This document shows, in pieces, positions 13,101-23,617 of a stretch of DNA of 64,000 bases; the stretch's first letter is position 1, and each line of letters begins with the position of its first letter. The stretch is from Pterobdella sp. o SKG-2022 (taxonomy: Eukaryota; Annelida; Clitellata; Hirudinida; Piscicolidae): assembly GCA_964035795.1 (NCBI GenBank), contig OZ038323.1:6310217-6374216 (forward strand), read 5' to 3'. The notes under the pieces are model-generated. The model saw only the letters and a program-made list of their open reading frames with translations, was not told the DNA's origin and did no database searches. Position numbers and translations under genes: made by a program.

Positions 13101-15461
13101 CCTCTCAGCAAGAGCAGCGCACAAGTGGCGCCAATCTCTGTCTAGACGGGCAGCTGTCTGTCTGATGCCAGCTGTTGCGTAGTGGTTGGATTCACAATGT
13201 CTTTGTGCGATTGATAAGATCTGTGCCACGTTGCTGCTGATGCTCTGTGGGTGGTAGTGATGTTATTGTTTGATGAATTGTAGTTTTAAGGTTATTATAC
13301 AATACTATGTTTAGCTTTAGAGAGTGAAGATAGGTTAATGTTCAAATAATATGATAGAGTTTAAAAATTTATACTTCCACAGTCATTAGCTATTAAAAGA
13401 TTTTAACGTCAATAAAAACACTTCAAGCTAAATAACTTAAAGCATTAAAGACAAAAGCCTCAAACCCACCATGACACTGTTGTTGAACTTCTCATGTTCA
13501 ACACTCAAATGCAGGGACTCGGAGTGGCTGGATCCGATGTCGGTGTATGACTGGGTGAAGAGACGTTTGTCAGTGCTGATCCTCTCCGAGATCTGTGTGT
13601 TTTGTTGATTGTGTGGCAGCTGGGCAGATATTATCATTCATTTGATGTAATATATTGTGGTTTAGAAATCTTTATATAGGAAGAATTTTTGTGAATTAAA
13701 AGCACACACAAGCACAAACAGGGGCGAACTTAATACACACACCCAAAAATGAAACAAACGCACAAAAACGTAAACTACACACACACACACACACACACGC
13801 ACAAAAAAAAACGTAAACCATACACACAAACAACCTTTTCGACATCGGCCTCAAAGAGTCTGAGTTGGAAGCACTGTTCCAGCTTGAGTTTGCGACCATG
13901 CCACAAATGATGAAGCTGTTGCCATGACATCCGCAGCTTGCAGACGAGTTGTTTGGTGGGCAGAATGCATGCCTGGATGTCACAGTTTGACAGGAACATT
14001 ATGGACGCGTTGGAAGTCAATGAAGAGGAGGAGGAAGAGGATGATGACGTTGCGCCTGCGTTTGTTGGAGGTTGATGTTGAAGATAGTGGTTGGTTGAAT
14101 ATTGATGTTTATTCATGTAATTATCTACATATATCTTCTTAATTATGTATCTATATTTTTATTTATCAATTTTTCATTAATCAATCTACATATCAATTTT
14201 CAACCAATCCTTAAATGGACTAAACACACCCACACCCAGCCACAAACTTCTGAGAGATCTGCCACTCATCTGCTCAATGATGCTCCTGCCCTCAGCCTCC
14301 ATCGCCTCTATAGGCGCACTCATGATTCTCTTCTTCACCACTGCCTGATCCTCTGTTGAGGGTGGATGGTAGTAACATTGGTGGAAGGTGCTATGTGGTG
14401 ATAAGAAGTTAGGGCGGAAGAATTGCTGTAATATGCGTGGCGCCTAAACTTGTCTGGTAGTAGAGTTAAGAGGTTGTTGAAATTACCGTGGTTGGAACGA
14501 AAATTGAGTGTTTGGAATGTTAAACTTGATAAAATTGAAAATCACATTTATTTTTTTCATTGAGTATCTCTTTAAAACTATGCAAACAGCTTACCAATGG
14601 CCTTTTTGACGCATGCCAGATCTTCAGGCATGTTAGTGTGTTTGAGGGTGTCTTGGAGCACATCCAACTTCATCAAAAAGTCGTTTGCTCGGAAAAAATA
14701 GTCATCCAATGTCTGTTATATGGGTGGTGGATGGATGAGTGGGTGGGTAGGAAAGAGATTTTTCAAAGGGATGAATGAGTGGGTAGGTAAGCAGGTGTTC
14801 ATAGTAAGGTAGATGGAAGTTTTTTGGTTTGATTCTAGATGCATAAGTGGATAAATATGATTAAAACAAAATTTAAAAATACATATATGTATTCAAGATT
14901 AAATAAAAAATTTAATATCAATTGGAAAAAGCATAAAATTAAGGAAACGCTAAATTCCTCATTGACCAATCAAAAATTCTAACACAAATAAACAAACCAA
15001 TCGAAGGTTGATCCATTGCTCATTATCGAACGGTAATGTGCCTTCAAAGTCACATGTGAGTTGAGAAGAATGGATGTGACGAGATAAGCCGTCCAATGAT
15101 ATCAAGTTAGTCTGTGGAGTTTATTATTTTTATTATTCTATGATTTATATTATTTTGAAAAGATTCCGGTATATTATTTTTATTGTTGTTTTTCAATGTT
15201 TTCATTTCATTATAGCAATAAAGTTTTATTTCATTTCACTAGATCTACTCTATTGTGTTACATTAAGAATTGTTTCAAATAATGTCAAAGCTCCTACATA
15301 TAAACACACAAAAACTAAAAACTCTAGCTCATTTCAGCACAAACACACACATCAACTCACATCAAATTTATATTTAGATGAGCCAATACTGGTCTTTTGT
15401 TTTTCCCAAAATTTCTCTGGCTTGATGATGTAAGCTGCAAACACATTGCTTGAGAAGCAGT

Positions 15462-15499
<38 letters not shown>

Positions 15500-17997
15500 A
15501 CAGTAAATTAAAATAACTACTAATGTGAGGATGAGAAAATAAACGATAAAAGAACGCAAGAAATGATTTTTTAATTCACGGTTTATTAATAACACAAAAA
15601 CACGCCAACCGGAAAGCCAATTTAACAATGAAAACATAAATAAATATAGGCAGATGAATTGGAGCGTGATTTATTTGAAGAAAAAGTGTACGTTAATCAC
15701 TAAAACAGTTGAAATTGACTTTATATTGGATCATTCTTTAAAGAGATTAGCAGAGATTAAGCTGAAAAAAAAAAAATTATTAAAAATAAACAATTAAAAG
15801 CTTTTATTGAGCGTATTAATGTTTGAAAAATTATTTAAAGTTATTTAAACAAATAAGTCAGTTTTTGTTACTAACACATCGAAAAAAACAAAAATTTTGA
15901 AAAATTTATTCATAACGAAACCCTTTGATAAAACCACATTAAAATAACAAAAAAACGCAAAATAATAAAACAAAAAATATTAACATAAATAAAAGCAATA
16001 AAATTAATAATAATATAAATCATAATAACAGCTTACTAAACCTACATTACATATATGACTACCGGTAATGGAATCAAGAAGACATCAACTGAATGCTGTT
16101 TCAAAATTACATTTATATGCTAATAGCTTAGTAATGATCACAGGCGCTCAGAAGGTTGACTGTGGCTTTGATTATGGAGTTCATTTGACTTGGTTTTAAA
16201 CTTTTTTTGTAATCGCAGTTTCATTTTAAAGCTTAATTTTGAATTTTATTACTGTTTAAGTGTAATTTATTTGCTTCGTTTGTGTTTTTAGTTTGTTCTG
16301 CCGATAGTTTTTATTTCTATTATTTTGATTAGTGTTACTGTTAGTATTGACCTTGACAAATATTATTCTTATGAAAATAAATATAATTATATTGAGATTA
16401 TTATTTTTATTAATAATATTATTGTTTTTTTTCAAGCCTAAAATAAACCAAACGCGAAACAATAATAATTTTCAGGTTCATTAAGATGTCCTTATTGTTA
16501 TTATTAATGTTGAGTAAGCCATTAAGCAGAAATTCTAATCATATTTGGTGCTCTTTTCAAAGAACTCCTACAATTGCAGTGAAATATTGCGCCAATAAAG
16601 ATTTATTACGGAGATTAAAAAAGCCAGCTTTTATTGATGGGATCCTTCTAAATTTTCAAAAATCTATTTGAGAATGTATTGGATGAATTTAAAATAGAAT
16701 TATAACATAATTAAAAACATACAACTAATTAATGAAAGATAATGGAGAATAATTTGTAATTCTGAGAACAGAGATTTCGATAATATTCGTAATAATTATA
16801 ATTAAAAACAATGAATATGAACAAGTAAAATCATCCTTATGTCCATTTGCAAGAATAACGAAAAGAATATAGTAATCATAAGCATATAAGCAGTATCAAA
16901 GAATTAAAACAACCATGAGGGTGAGCATTATGATATAAAATGATTGATGTCATGGTTTTAAAGGCAGTTTTATCCCCATTATGCTGAATGTAGCTAGATT
17001 TACTCTATTCGAAAAGATTACAATAAAAAAAATATAAAATAACAATAATAATTTAAAAAATACTAATAACTAATAAAAAGAATAATGCAAAAATAGGAAT
17101 AAAAGATGAAGAAAAATAATAGCACAAGCACCTGTAAGACTTTGAGGATGGGTTTGACGTCATTCCAGGCAGACCTTCTCATGTCGATGATGATGGAAAA
17201 GCCCATGCTCCTTGTTTCCAGTCTGCATGGGTGTGTTTGTTGCTTTATGTATATATCTGTAGAATTTAATTATTTTTTATTTTTTCATATATAGATTGAT
17301 GCAGAAAATTCTTTTTCATCTTGACAATAGTGATTGTTGCCAAAAGGTGCATACAAAAATATTTATACATTTTTGAAAGGATGAATGTACATGGGTATAT
17401 ATACATATATATATATTTATAAACTTAGCTTGTTCATAAGCTCTTAAAGAGATGGTCATTACAATCATCTCCCAAAGAGAATTCCAGCCTAACCACCCTC
17501 ATTAGAGCATTGCATGCATGCACCACTACCCCATTGATGACATACGTGGGGACATTGAAGAGGTAGGATGATATGGCCTTGAGATCATCGTACTTGACTC
17601 TCTCAGAAGTGAGAGGTGCTGGGTAGACCACTATGGGACCTCCTCTTTTATCTCTTCCTCCTTCATGGCATGATTTTGCGGTTTTTATTAATGATTGTTT
17701 TGGGGTTTTGAGATTAATTTTTTCTTTAAATACACTTTTTAAATAAGAAAGTATTTTATTTTTATAAAAATCCTCATGATGGTAATTGAATAAATTAAAA
17801 TGAAAAATTAAAAGTTATTTTGATATCTAAATAATGCTCAACATCAAGTATGAATTAAGTCAAAAAACAAATTGAGATTGGAAAAGTATTGTTTTCATGA
17901 GTTTGGAGAACTAACCTGAAAGGTAAGCAAGTTTTTCCTTCAATAGAGGTAAAACATCAATTGCTTTCAAATCTTCTGGCTTCTTTTGACCTGACAT
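2371..17997 (-). CDS. Trio: Trio/Kalirin-family Rho guanine-nucleotide exchange factor (SEC14-spectrin-DH-PH), 42 exons
   Basis: This is the orthologue of Trio/Kalirin/UNC-73, cytoplasmic RhoGEFs that activate Rac/RhoG-type GTPases in axon guidance and cytoskeletal control. I joined 42 exons whose lengths sum to 5,376 nt (1,791 codons plus stop), and every phase chains. Order: SEC14 lipid-binding domain (about residues 10-168), a long spectrin-repeat rod (about 170-1,210), DH domain (about 1,241-1,422), PH domain (about 1,423-1,560), then a Ser/Thr-rich linker and TAG at 2,371-2,373. The start was chosen at the only in-frame ATG of exon 1 (17,995-17,997), just before the conserved opening of the SEC14 domain. 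No SH3, second DH-PH, Ig or kinase module is seen, so the product resembles single-GEF isoforms such as Kalirin-7 in architecture. A donor-like AAT GAG/GTTGCA in the last exon could bypass the stop towards exons outside the window. Exon coordinates are in the block entries below. Confidence 0.96.
4033..4103. repeat. (TG)35 microsatellite forming the exon-38 splice acceptor
   Basis: The repeat is pure TG on the plus strand and CA on the sense (minus) strand. The sense sequence ends ...cacacag directly at the first base of Trio exon 38 (4,032), so the repeat itself supplies the 3' splice-site tract. Confidence 0.9.
4228..4998 (-). CDS. Trio: Trio-like exons 35-37: PH domain following DH
   Basis: Exons: 4,816-4,998; 4,527-4,631; 4,228-4,385. 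The reading runs [38 protein letters not shown], then [29 protein letters not shown] and [20 protein letters not shown], ending in [16 protein letters not shown]. This is the PH1 module that in Trio/Kalirin assists exchange and membrane contact; the terminal Trp-containing helix is conserved. It is followed by a short basic Pro/Thr stretch. Confidence 0.95.
5197..6896 (-). CDS. Trio: Trio-like exons 28-34: pre-DH linker and DH (RhoGEF) domain
   Basis: Exons: 6,808-6,896; 6,563-6,629; 6,096-6,199; 5,850-5,919; 5,637-5,738; 5,404-5,526; 5,197-5,274. A basic linker ([10 protein letters not shown]) leads into CR1, [20 protein letters not shown]. It is followed by [39 protein letters not shown] and CR3, [20 protein letters not shown]. 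The domain ends with [18 protein letters not shown]. The DH fold catalyses GDP release from Rho-family GTPases. The Asn-Asp pair in 'ANDAMH', required for exchange in the Trio N-terminal GEF, is intact, so an active enzyme is expected. Rac1/RhoG specificity is inferred from family membership, not shown. Confidence 0.96.
7110..14712 (-). CDS. Trio: Trio-like exons 6-27: spectrin-repeat rod
   Basis: Exons: 14,595-14,712; 14,248-14,352; 13,835-14,055; 13,470-13,592; 13,053-13,244; 12,718-12,774; 12,508-12,582; 12,267-12,395; 12,053-12,154; 11,494-11,616; 11,265-11,322; 10,936-11,069; 10,537-10,706; 10,106-10,289; 9,563-9,892; 9,300-9,419; 8,908-9,099; 8,603-8,752; 8,201-8,309; 7,730-7,965; 7,434-7,550; 7,110-7,193. 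They encode about 1,040 residues of amphipathic helices aligning end to end with the vertebrate Trio/Kalirin rod. Recurrent repeat signatures are [58 protein letters not shown] and [19 protein letters not shown]. In the family the rod mediates partner binding and autoinhibition. A poly-Ser run (9 Ser) in exon 8 is local to this species' sequence. Confidence 0.95.
10707..10740. repeat. TG microsatellite at the exon-18 acceptor
   Basis: About ten TG units with TTTG interruptions. On the minus sense strand it reads as CA repeats ending in CAG at the start of Trio exon 18 (10,706). Confidence 0.85.
13776..13800. repeat. CA microsatellite inside Trio intron 8
   Basis: About eleven CA units on the plus strand. 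In the sense strand this is a TG-rich stretch 35-60 nt downstream of the exon-8 donor (exon ends at 13,835). Confidence 0.8.
14998..17997 (-). CDS. Trio: Trio-like exons 1-5: N-terminus and SEC14 (CRAL-TRIO) domain
   Basis: Exons: 17,916-17,997; 17,546-17,660; 17,132-17,222; 15,361-15,462; 14,998-15,111. The protein opens [20 protein letters not shown], the family's 'LKAxDVLPxLKEK' start, followed by [14 protein letters not shown]. Later come [18 protein letters not shown] and [12 protein letters not shown], the hallmark strands of the Trio SEC14 fold, which in the family binds lipids or regulators and helps target the protein to membranes. The block ends near residue 168 at the junction with the first spectrin repeat. 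The first splice acceptor has a weak pyrimidine tract; exon 4's acceptor abuts a CA microsatellite. Confidence 0.95.
15463..15494. repeat. (TG)15 microsatellite forming the exon-4 acceptor
   Basis: Pure TG on the plus strand. In sense it is a CA run that ends in ACAG immediately before Trio exon 4 (15,462). Confidence 0.88.
15463..17131 (-). other. Trio-like intron 3
   Basis: This is the longest intron of the gene, about 1.67 kb, against 80-400 bp for most others. It is AT-rich, with A- and TAAT-rich runs around 15,760-16,030 and 16,310-16,440. At its 3' end (minus sense) a CA repeat forms the acceptor tract. No nested gene or RNA was recognised. Confidence 0.7.
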
Positions 17998-19949
17998 CAA
18001 AGTTTATATTGCAATATATTTAAGATAACACTTATAAAAAGTAAAATTGTAAAAATTAAGTCCCATTTTTTCATTAGTCAAAATTATAGTTTTATCATTG
18101 ATTAAGCATAAACTATATTCCTCTTGAGCTTTGTAATAAAATTTCTTGATAAATCTAATGACTAATTCAAAAAAACACAAAATCCGGTGCAAGCATAAAA
18201 ACTTTCAATGAAAAACATTATAAATCTTGAAATAGACCAACTCGGATTGAAGTATGATGAGGATTCATTTTCACTTTGATGGTCCCCCATAGCGAAAATT
18301 ACAAAAGATTTGCCAATAAAACTCTAATTACAAGATACAAATATAAGTAAAAAAAGACAATAACATCACTAATATAACATGAGTTAATTGTATAAAAAGT
18401 CAATCCTTTGATTTAGCAGTAAACAAACTTCCATCCGCCATCGCAGTCAATCAATAGTCAGAAAACATAATATCTCTTTCAACCATAGACCGTCTGTTTA
18501 AAATCAAACAAAATTTTTTCAAACAAAAAATAATATTTTAAGTGAAAATTTTCATTAAAAAAACTGTTTCCAATATTTCAAAACTTTTCATCAAAAATAA
18601 AAACGATTTATCCCATTTCATTTTCAATTAATAGTATTTAATTTTTTTATATATAAAAAAGTTTGAAAGTTTTTATTCAAATTAATAATTAAAAAGTGAA
18701 TTCAAAATTTAAATCAAAAAAGAATACGCCCCGATTTTCTGTAAGTTTAAAAAATTATTTTATCTTTGATCAAGTACATAATATATATAATAGGTTCGTT
18801 CTTTGAGCTTTATATCTAATTTTTTATTTTACTCACGAAAACTGCAATCTTTCAAATTACCCTGTCATTATAAGGGTTATTTCATCTAGTATTTGAAGCT
18901 TTTTATTGTAATTTGGTAATTATGTATTTTGATAAATATGAACAAAAATTAAAAAATTAAATTTATCCTCTATTTTTTAAGACTATAAGAGTTTTCAAAA
19001 AAGGAAATGGATTTTTTTTTGAGTACAATTGGTGTGTCATTTGTGAATATCATTTTAGTGATTTTGTTTTCACTCTTGTAATTTCCTTCCAAATCAGTTT
19101 AAATTTTTTCACTGAAATGTCAAATAGTTTAGAAAAAATTGCAATTGGAAATTTTTAAACATTTATTTTCGAATAATTAAAAAGTGAAATAAATAGATTA
19201 TCTTTAAATTCAGTTATACAAAATCAAAAGTCAACTCCACTATAATGCCTATATTTCTAAATTAAGGTTCATAACAAGATTAGATGATGAAGTGGTTCTG
19301 ATCATTAAAGTAGTATCTTTCAAATTATGAAAAGAATCACTAAAAAAACACAAGGCCAAAATGGTTCTCACTTACTTAAGCCATTTAATTTTAAATAAGA
19401 ATTCCATAGTTAAAGATTTTTTACTCTCAACTTTAAATATCATCCAACAACAGTATCTCCATATCTTCAGTGTTAATACATTTACTAAAAATTTTACAAA
19501 ATTGCTCTGTTATCAAAGTCATGAATAATGAATTTAATAATATTTTAAAGTTTATGGTGTTAATAAGTATTTAAAAATCTATAAAACATAATATTTGATA
19601 TTAATAATAATTATTATTAAAGTTATAATACATAATAAGGAAAGAATTTATGCAATAATCAAAGTTTGTATTATAATGACATTTAAATTCGTTGCACCGG
19701 AAACTCTTCACTTTACGACATCATAAATATGAATAAATAATAATATTAATAGTTCAACTTGATTAACTGACCTACTTTTTATTGCATAACGATAATATAA
19801 ATAATTATAGAACCTTTAATTTTGAAGAAGCATATAATACAATGCAATACAAAATGAACCACTCTGAATAAAATTACACTTAATATACAACCCACTAGTG
19901 ATAAATCGTTTTTCCTGCTAAACACTTCAACCACTTGAGATAAAATCAC
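17998..19949. other. Intergenic region between divergent Trio-like and inhibitor genes
   Basis: AT-rich DNA without recognisable exons. The Trio-like gene (minus) and the inhibitor gene (plus) start at opposite ends and are transcribed away from each other, so both promoters should lie here. A convincing TATA element is seen only on the inhibitor side. No conserved element is obvious by eye. Confidence 0.6.
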
Positions 19950-19957
19950 TATATAAG
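19950..19957 (+). promoter_or_regulatory. TATA box of the protease-inhibitor gene
   Basis: TATATAAG lies 95-102 bp upstream of the inhibitor start codon, giving a predicted start site near 19,980 and a 5' leader of about 70 nt. No upstream ATG occurs in that leader. The assignment rests on consensus and spacing only. Confidence 0.55.
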
Positions 19958-20051
19958 CGCCATTATGTTAATTTCTACAAGGTAAAACCCCAGAAGAAAG
20001 CTTTTAAAAACACCTCAATACATACAACCGTTAGTACTTTATTGTTAAATT

Positions 20052-21105
20052 ATGCGGCTTTTACTGTTGCTAACGTCATTTCTTATCATTTCTCAGGCAA
20101 AAATGGCATCCAAAGAAAATTGGACTGAGTTAGTTGGAAAGGTAACTTGATTCTGCTTCGTTTTTATAAGACGCTTAATGTTTTTCCCAAATTAATTTTC
20201 CATCTACTGTTTTCAGGTTTATTGATTAATCTATTAAATCCTAATTATTAAATCTCTTTTGTATTCTCTAGTCTATCAAAACAACTGCAGTCATTACAAA
20301 CTTCAACAAAAAAGCCCAAAAATATATAACATTACATCAAATTAATCCAAAATACATCAAAATTAATTGAATCTTCAGTCGGGAGAAGATGCTAAAGCCA
20401 TAATATTAAAGGAGAGACCAGAGCTAGCGAAGGTTATATACCGGTTTTCATGTTGAATTTTTATTCGTTATGTGTTGTTCATATTCCATAGGTGGTCTCA
20501 ACAGTTTTATGTGTTCTCTCTGTGACTTTTTTATATTTTGTCTATGTATGTATTGTTATTATGTTAGTGCTAATTTTTTTCTGTCTTATTTCTTCATAGG
20601 GGTTTTACCTGTTTGGGATATTGTTTCTTCATCAGATTGAGTGTTCAATATTTTATTGCCTTATCAGTTATGTCTGAGGGGGTTTTTCAAGTATTTCTCA
20701 TGTAAATCTATGTGAAATATATTCAATAAATTAATATTTCGAATGTAAACTTCTGCATATCAACGTATACACAAACTCACAAACAAAAAAATTAAAAAAA
20801 AACAATTGAACAAAAAAAAAATAATAATGATAATTTATGATAAGGTTGTACTTATCGAGAATTTTAGTTTTTTTAAATAAATGCATCAAAAAATGTCTCA
20901 TAAAAATTCAAAATAAAAAGTTATTCAAATAATATAAAGAGATACACAAGATGTCTCTAAACAAAATCAATTAAGCACACACTCATAACCACAGGTAGAA
21001 GTTTTGAACGCAACCTCTCCAGTCACCATGGACTACAGAGTGGACCGAGTGAGGATCTTTGTGGACGATGGGGGGCTGGTCGTTGCCCCACCCTCTATCG
21101 GCTAA
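20052..21105 (+). CDS. Secreted serine-protease inhibitor, potato inhibitor I (CI-2/eglin c) family
   Basis: Three exons: 20,052-20,141; 20,379-20,432; 20,995-21,105 (stop TAA). All splice in phase 0 with GT/AG sites, giving 84 aa. Residues 1-16 (MRLLLLLTSFLIISQA) form a signal peptide with a likely cut after Ala16, leaving a 68-residue mature protein. That is the usual size for MEROPS I13 inhibitors. The family core is complete: ENWTELVGK, then SGEDAKAIILKERPELAK, then the binding-loop region SPVTMDYRVDRVRIFV and the C-terminal Gly. By alignment to eglin/CI-2 the reactive bond is Met-Asp within TMDYR, and the Arg residues that brace the loop (R-x-x-R-x-R) are present. There are no cysteines, as in eglin and CI-2. 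Predicted to be secreted and to inhibit subtilisin/chymotrypsin/elastase-like proteases by the standard mechanism. The gene lies between two minus-strand genes, on the opposite strand. Confidence 0.93.
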
Positions 21106-23617
21106 TCCACCCGCCGTGCCTTAACCTATTTTATGCACGCATGTAGCTGGTGTTGTTGCTACTGTTATTTTCATTATAAATATTTTACCTTTTCTTATAT
21201 GGCTACAGATGAGTTTGATCATATTGTTATTAAGTATGAGGTTTATATATGAATCAAATTTTTTTCAGGTTTTTTGAAACTGGCGGTGATTCGGATTTTT
21301 TAATTTCAAACCATTTTGTGAATAAGATTCTAATTGAAAATCAAAACTTTGTGATTTTTCAAATAATTGTTTCTAAATTTGTTAAAAACACAAAGTTGAA
21401 CAAAGAAAGTTTTATTTTATTGACGGGTTTTCTAGAATTTAAAATATCGGCTGACTGAAACGGTTAATAAATTAACATATAATGCTTCATAAAACTGAAA
21501 AGTATTAAATGTTTTTAAAATTTCAAAACTGATTTGTACTTTACAAACATGGCAATATTCAATGTCACAGTGTGTTTAAAAATAATCCATAAGAAAGATG
21601 TTGGAAATTTAAAAATGACTTCATTAAACAAAAACGAACTATTTGTAGAAAACATTTTTGTGGGACACACTAGGAGGTAAGGAAGCAAACAATGATAATG
21701 TAACCATAATATTATATAAATAAGTATGTAATATTATATGAATGACTCGTACCTACCCACATAATGCTGTATAATTACTTATGAAGAATCCATAGTTTCA
21801 ATAAGAGTACACCAACTTTCTTATGGTTTAAGCCATTCTCTAATTAGTTTTTATATAATGACTATAATAATAATAGCTATGCGGATAATAATGGAACATT
21901 AGCGATAATAAATGAATTCATACATTTAAGTGGCTTATATAAAATGATAAATTTCGAAAAAATATTTGAAATATGAGGTGATTAGCTGAACCATAATTTC
22001 AAGCATACGATTCAAGTTTTCTTTTTTGTTTCAAGTCATGTAACTTGTAAAATGGCCATATGTTATTGAGATATACTTTATTTATAATAAATTTTTAAAA
22101 TAGTTAAAACATATCGATCAAATAAGTCAAAATTCGAAATAAAAATTGTAATAAATATAAGCGAAGATATAAGGGGAAACTCAAGGTTCAAAAAACTTAT
22201 CTTTTCATGTATACATCACTATATAATGTAAGTTTGACATGAGAAAAGCTTTGAAATATATATATATTTAAACATTACGTTTACCTACTAAAAAAATTAA
22301 GAAAAAAATGTTCTTAAATACTTTTTCTATTGAAATAAATAAAAAAAAGTTAAAAATGTTAATTTTCATACGGCCATTTTATAATACAATCTCGCACCTG
22401 AACTCTACTTCAAAAAGACATGTCCTGTTCATAATAAAAATAAAAACAACAATAATAATAATAATACTCTTTTATTGTCCATAATAAAAATAAAAAACGT
22501 TCCATGATGTCCATAATAGAAAACAAAAAGTTTTATATCATTCATAAAAAAATAAAAACAAGTTTAATATCGTTCATAGTAATCAATTTATATTTTTCAT
22601 AATGATAAAGTTACAGTGAGATTTGAAGTTTCCATGACACCAATAATAATGAGCATGAAATAGATGATAATCAATGTAAAAATAGCCTGATTGATATACA
22701 TAATAATTAAAAAACAGAATACTAAATGAGGAAATAAAGGATGATTTATATATAGAAATAAACTTGCATGATGAGTAGAAAATATGAGTAAAATTATCAA
22801 CTGTTTAAAATGAACGAAACATATTTCAATGCAATGAGAAAATGTTTCTCAAGGATAATGAATTTATGCATGGCTATATTTAGCTTTCATGAGATAAAAA
22901 TAATTCTAAAAAAAACTATACTAAAATGACAAAACAATTTTGAGAAAATATTTTTTATCAACCAAATAAACTTCGCATGACTGAACACTAAGATAACAAC
23001 TTGAAGAAAAAGGTGTTTGTGCGGAAAAAACATTTGATTACAAGTTCAGATAAACAAAAACGACTTTTTGGTTCTCAGTAAGTTTTTGAAAACATTATTT
23101 TTTAATGAAAAAGTAACCCAAAGCCACTTAATTTCAATCCTCATGTATATATATATTTTTCTTTTGAGAAAATTACAAAAAATAAGATCTTTTTACGCTT
23201 CTATCATACATTTTGAATGATTCAATTGATTTTGATAATTTTTTTTTGTTTTTTCGCGGTCATTTTTTTCTCAACAGAAGCTCTCATTGGATAACGAGAT
23301 GTTACCGTTTTCAATTAAAACCAATAGAAACCAATTATTCGAAGCATGAGCTTTTGTATTTGTTGAGTAAACAAATTGAATTTAAGCATTTCAGGAAGAA
23401 CATGTTTTTCGCGTTTAGTTTCAAATCAAATTTATCGCAAAATTATACTTTTCGTAATCTATTTTTAGACTCACATTTTTCAACTCCGAGAAATTCCATC
23501 AGAAAAGGAATTTTCCATCAATTTCTTTTTTAAATACAAACACATCACCACCCCATAAACAACCCTTATATCGGATGAGACATCTGGGCGGACCTCAATA
23601 AAGTTGCAAGAGCTTCA
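21106..23617. other. Intergenic region between inhibitor and receptor genes (convergent 3' ends)
   Basis: AT-rich DNA between two converging genes. A possible AATAAA for the inhibitor lies near 21,465. A run of diverged 'cataataaaaataaaaac' units recurs at about 22,430-22,570, a weak tandem repeat of roughly 45-60 bp. No coding exon was recognised. Confidence 0.55.
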
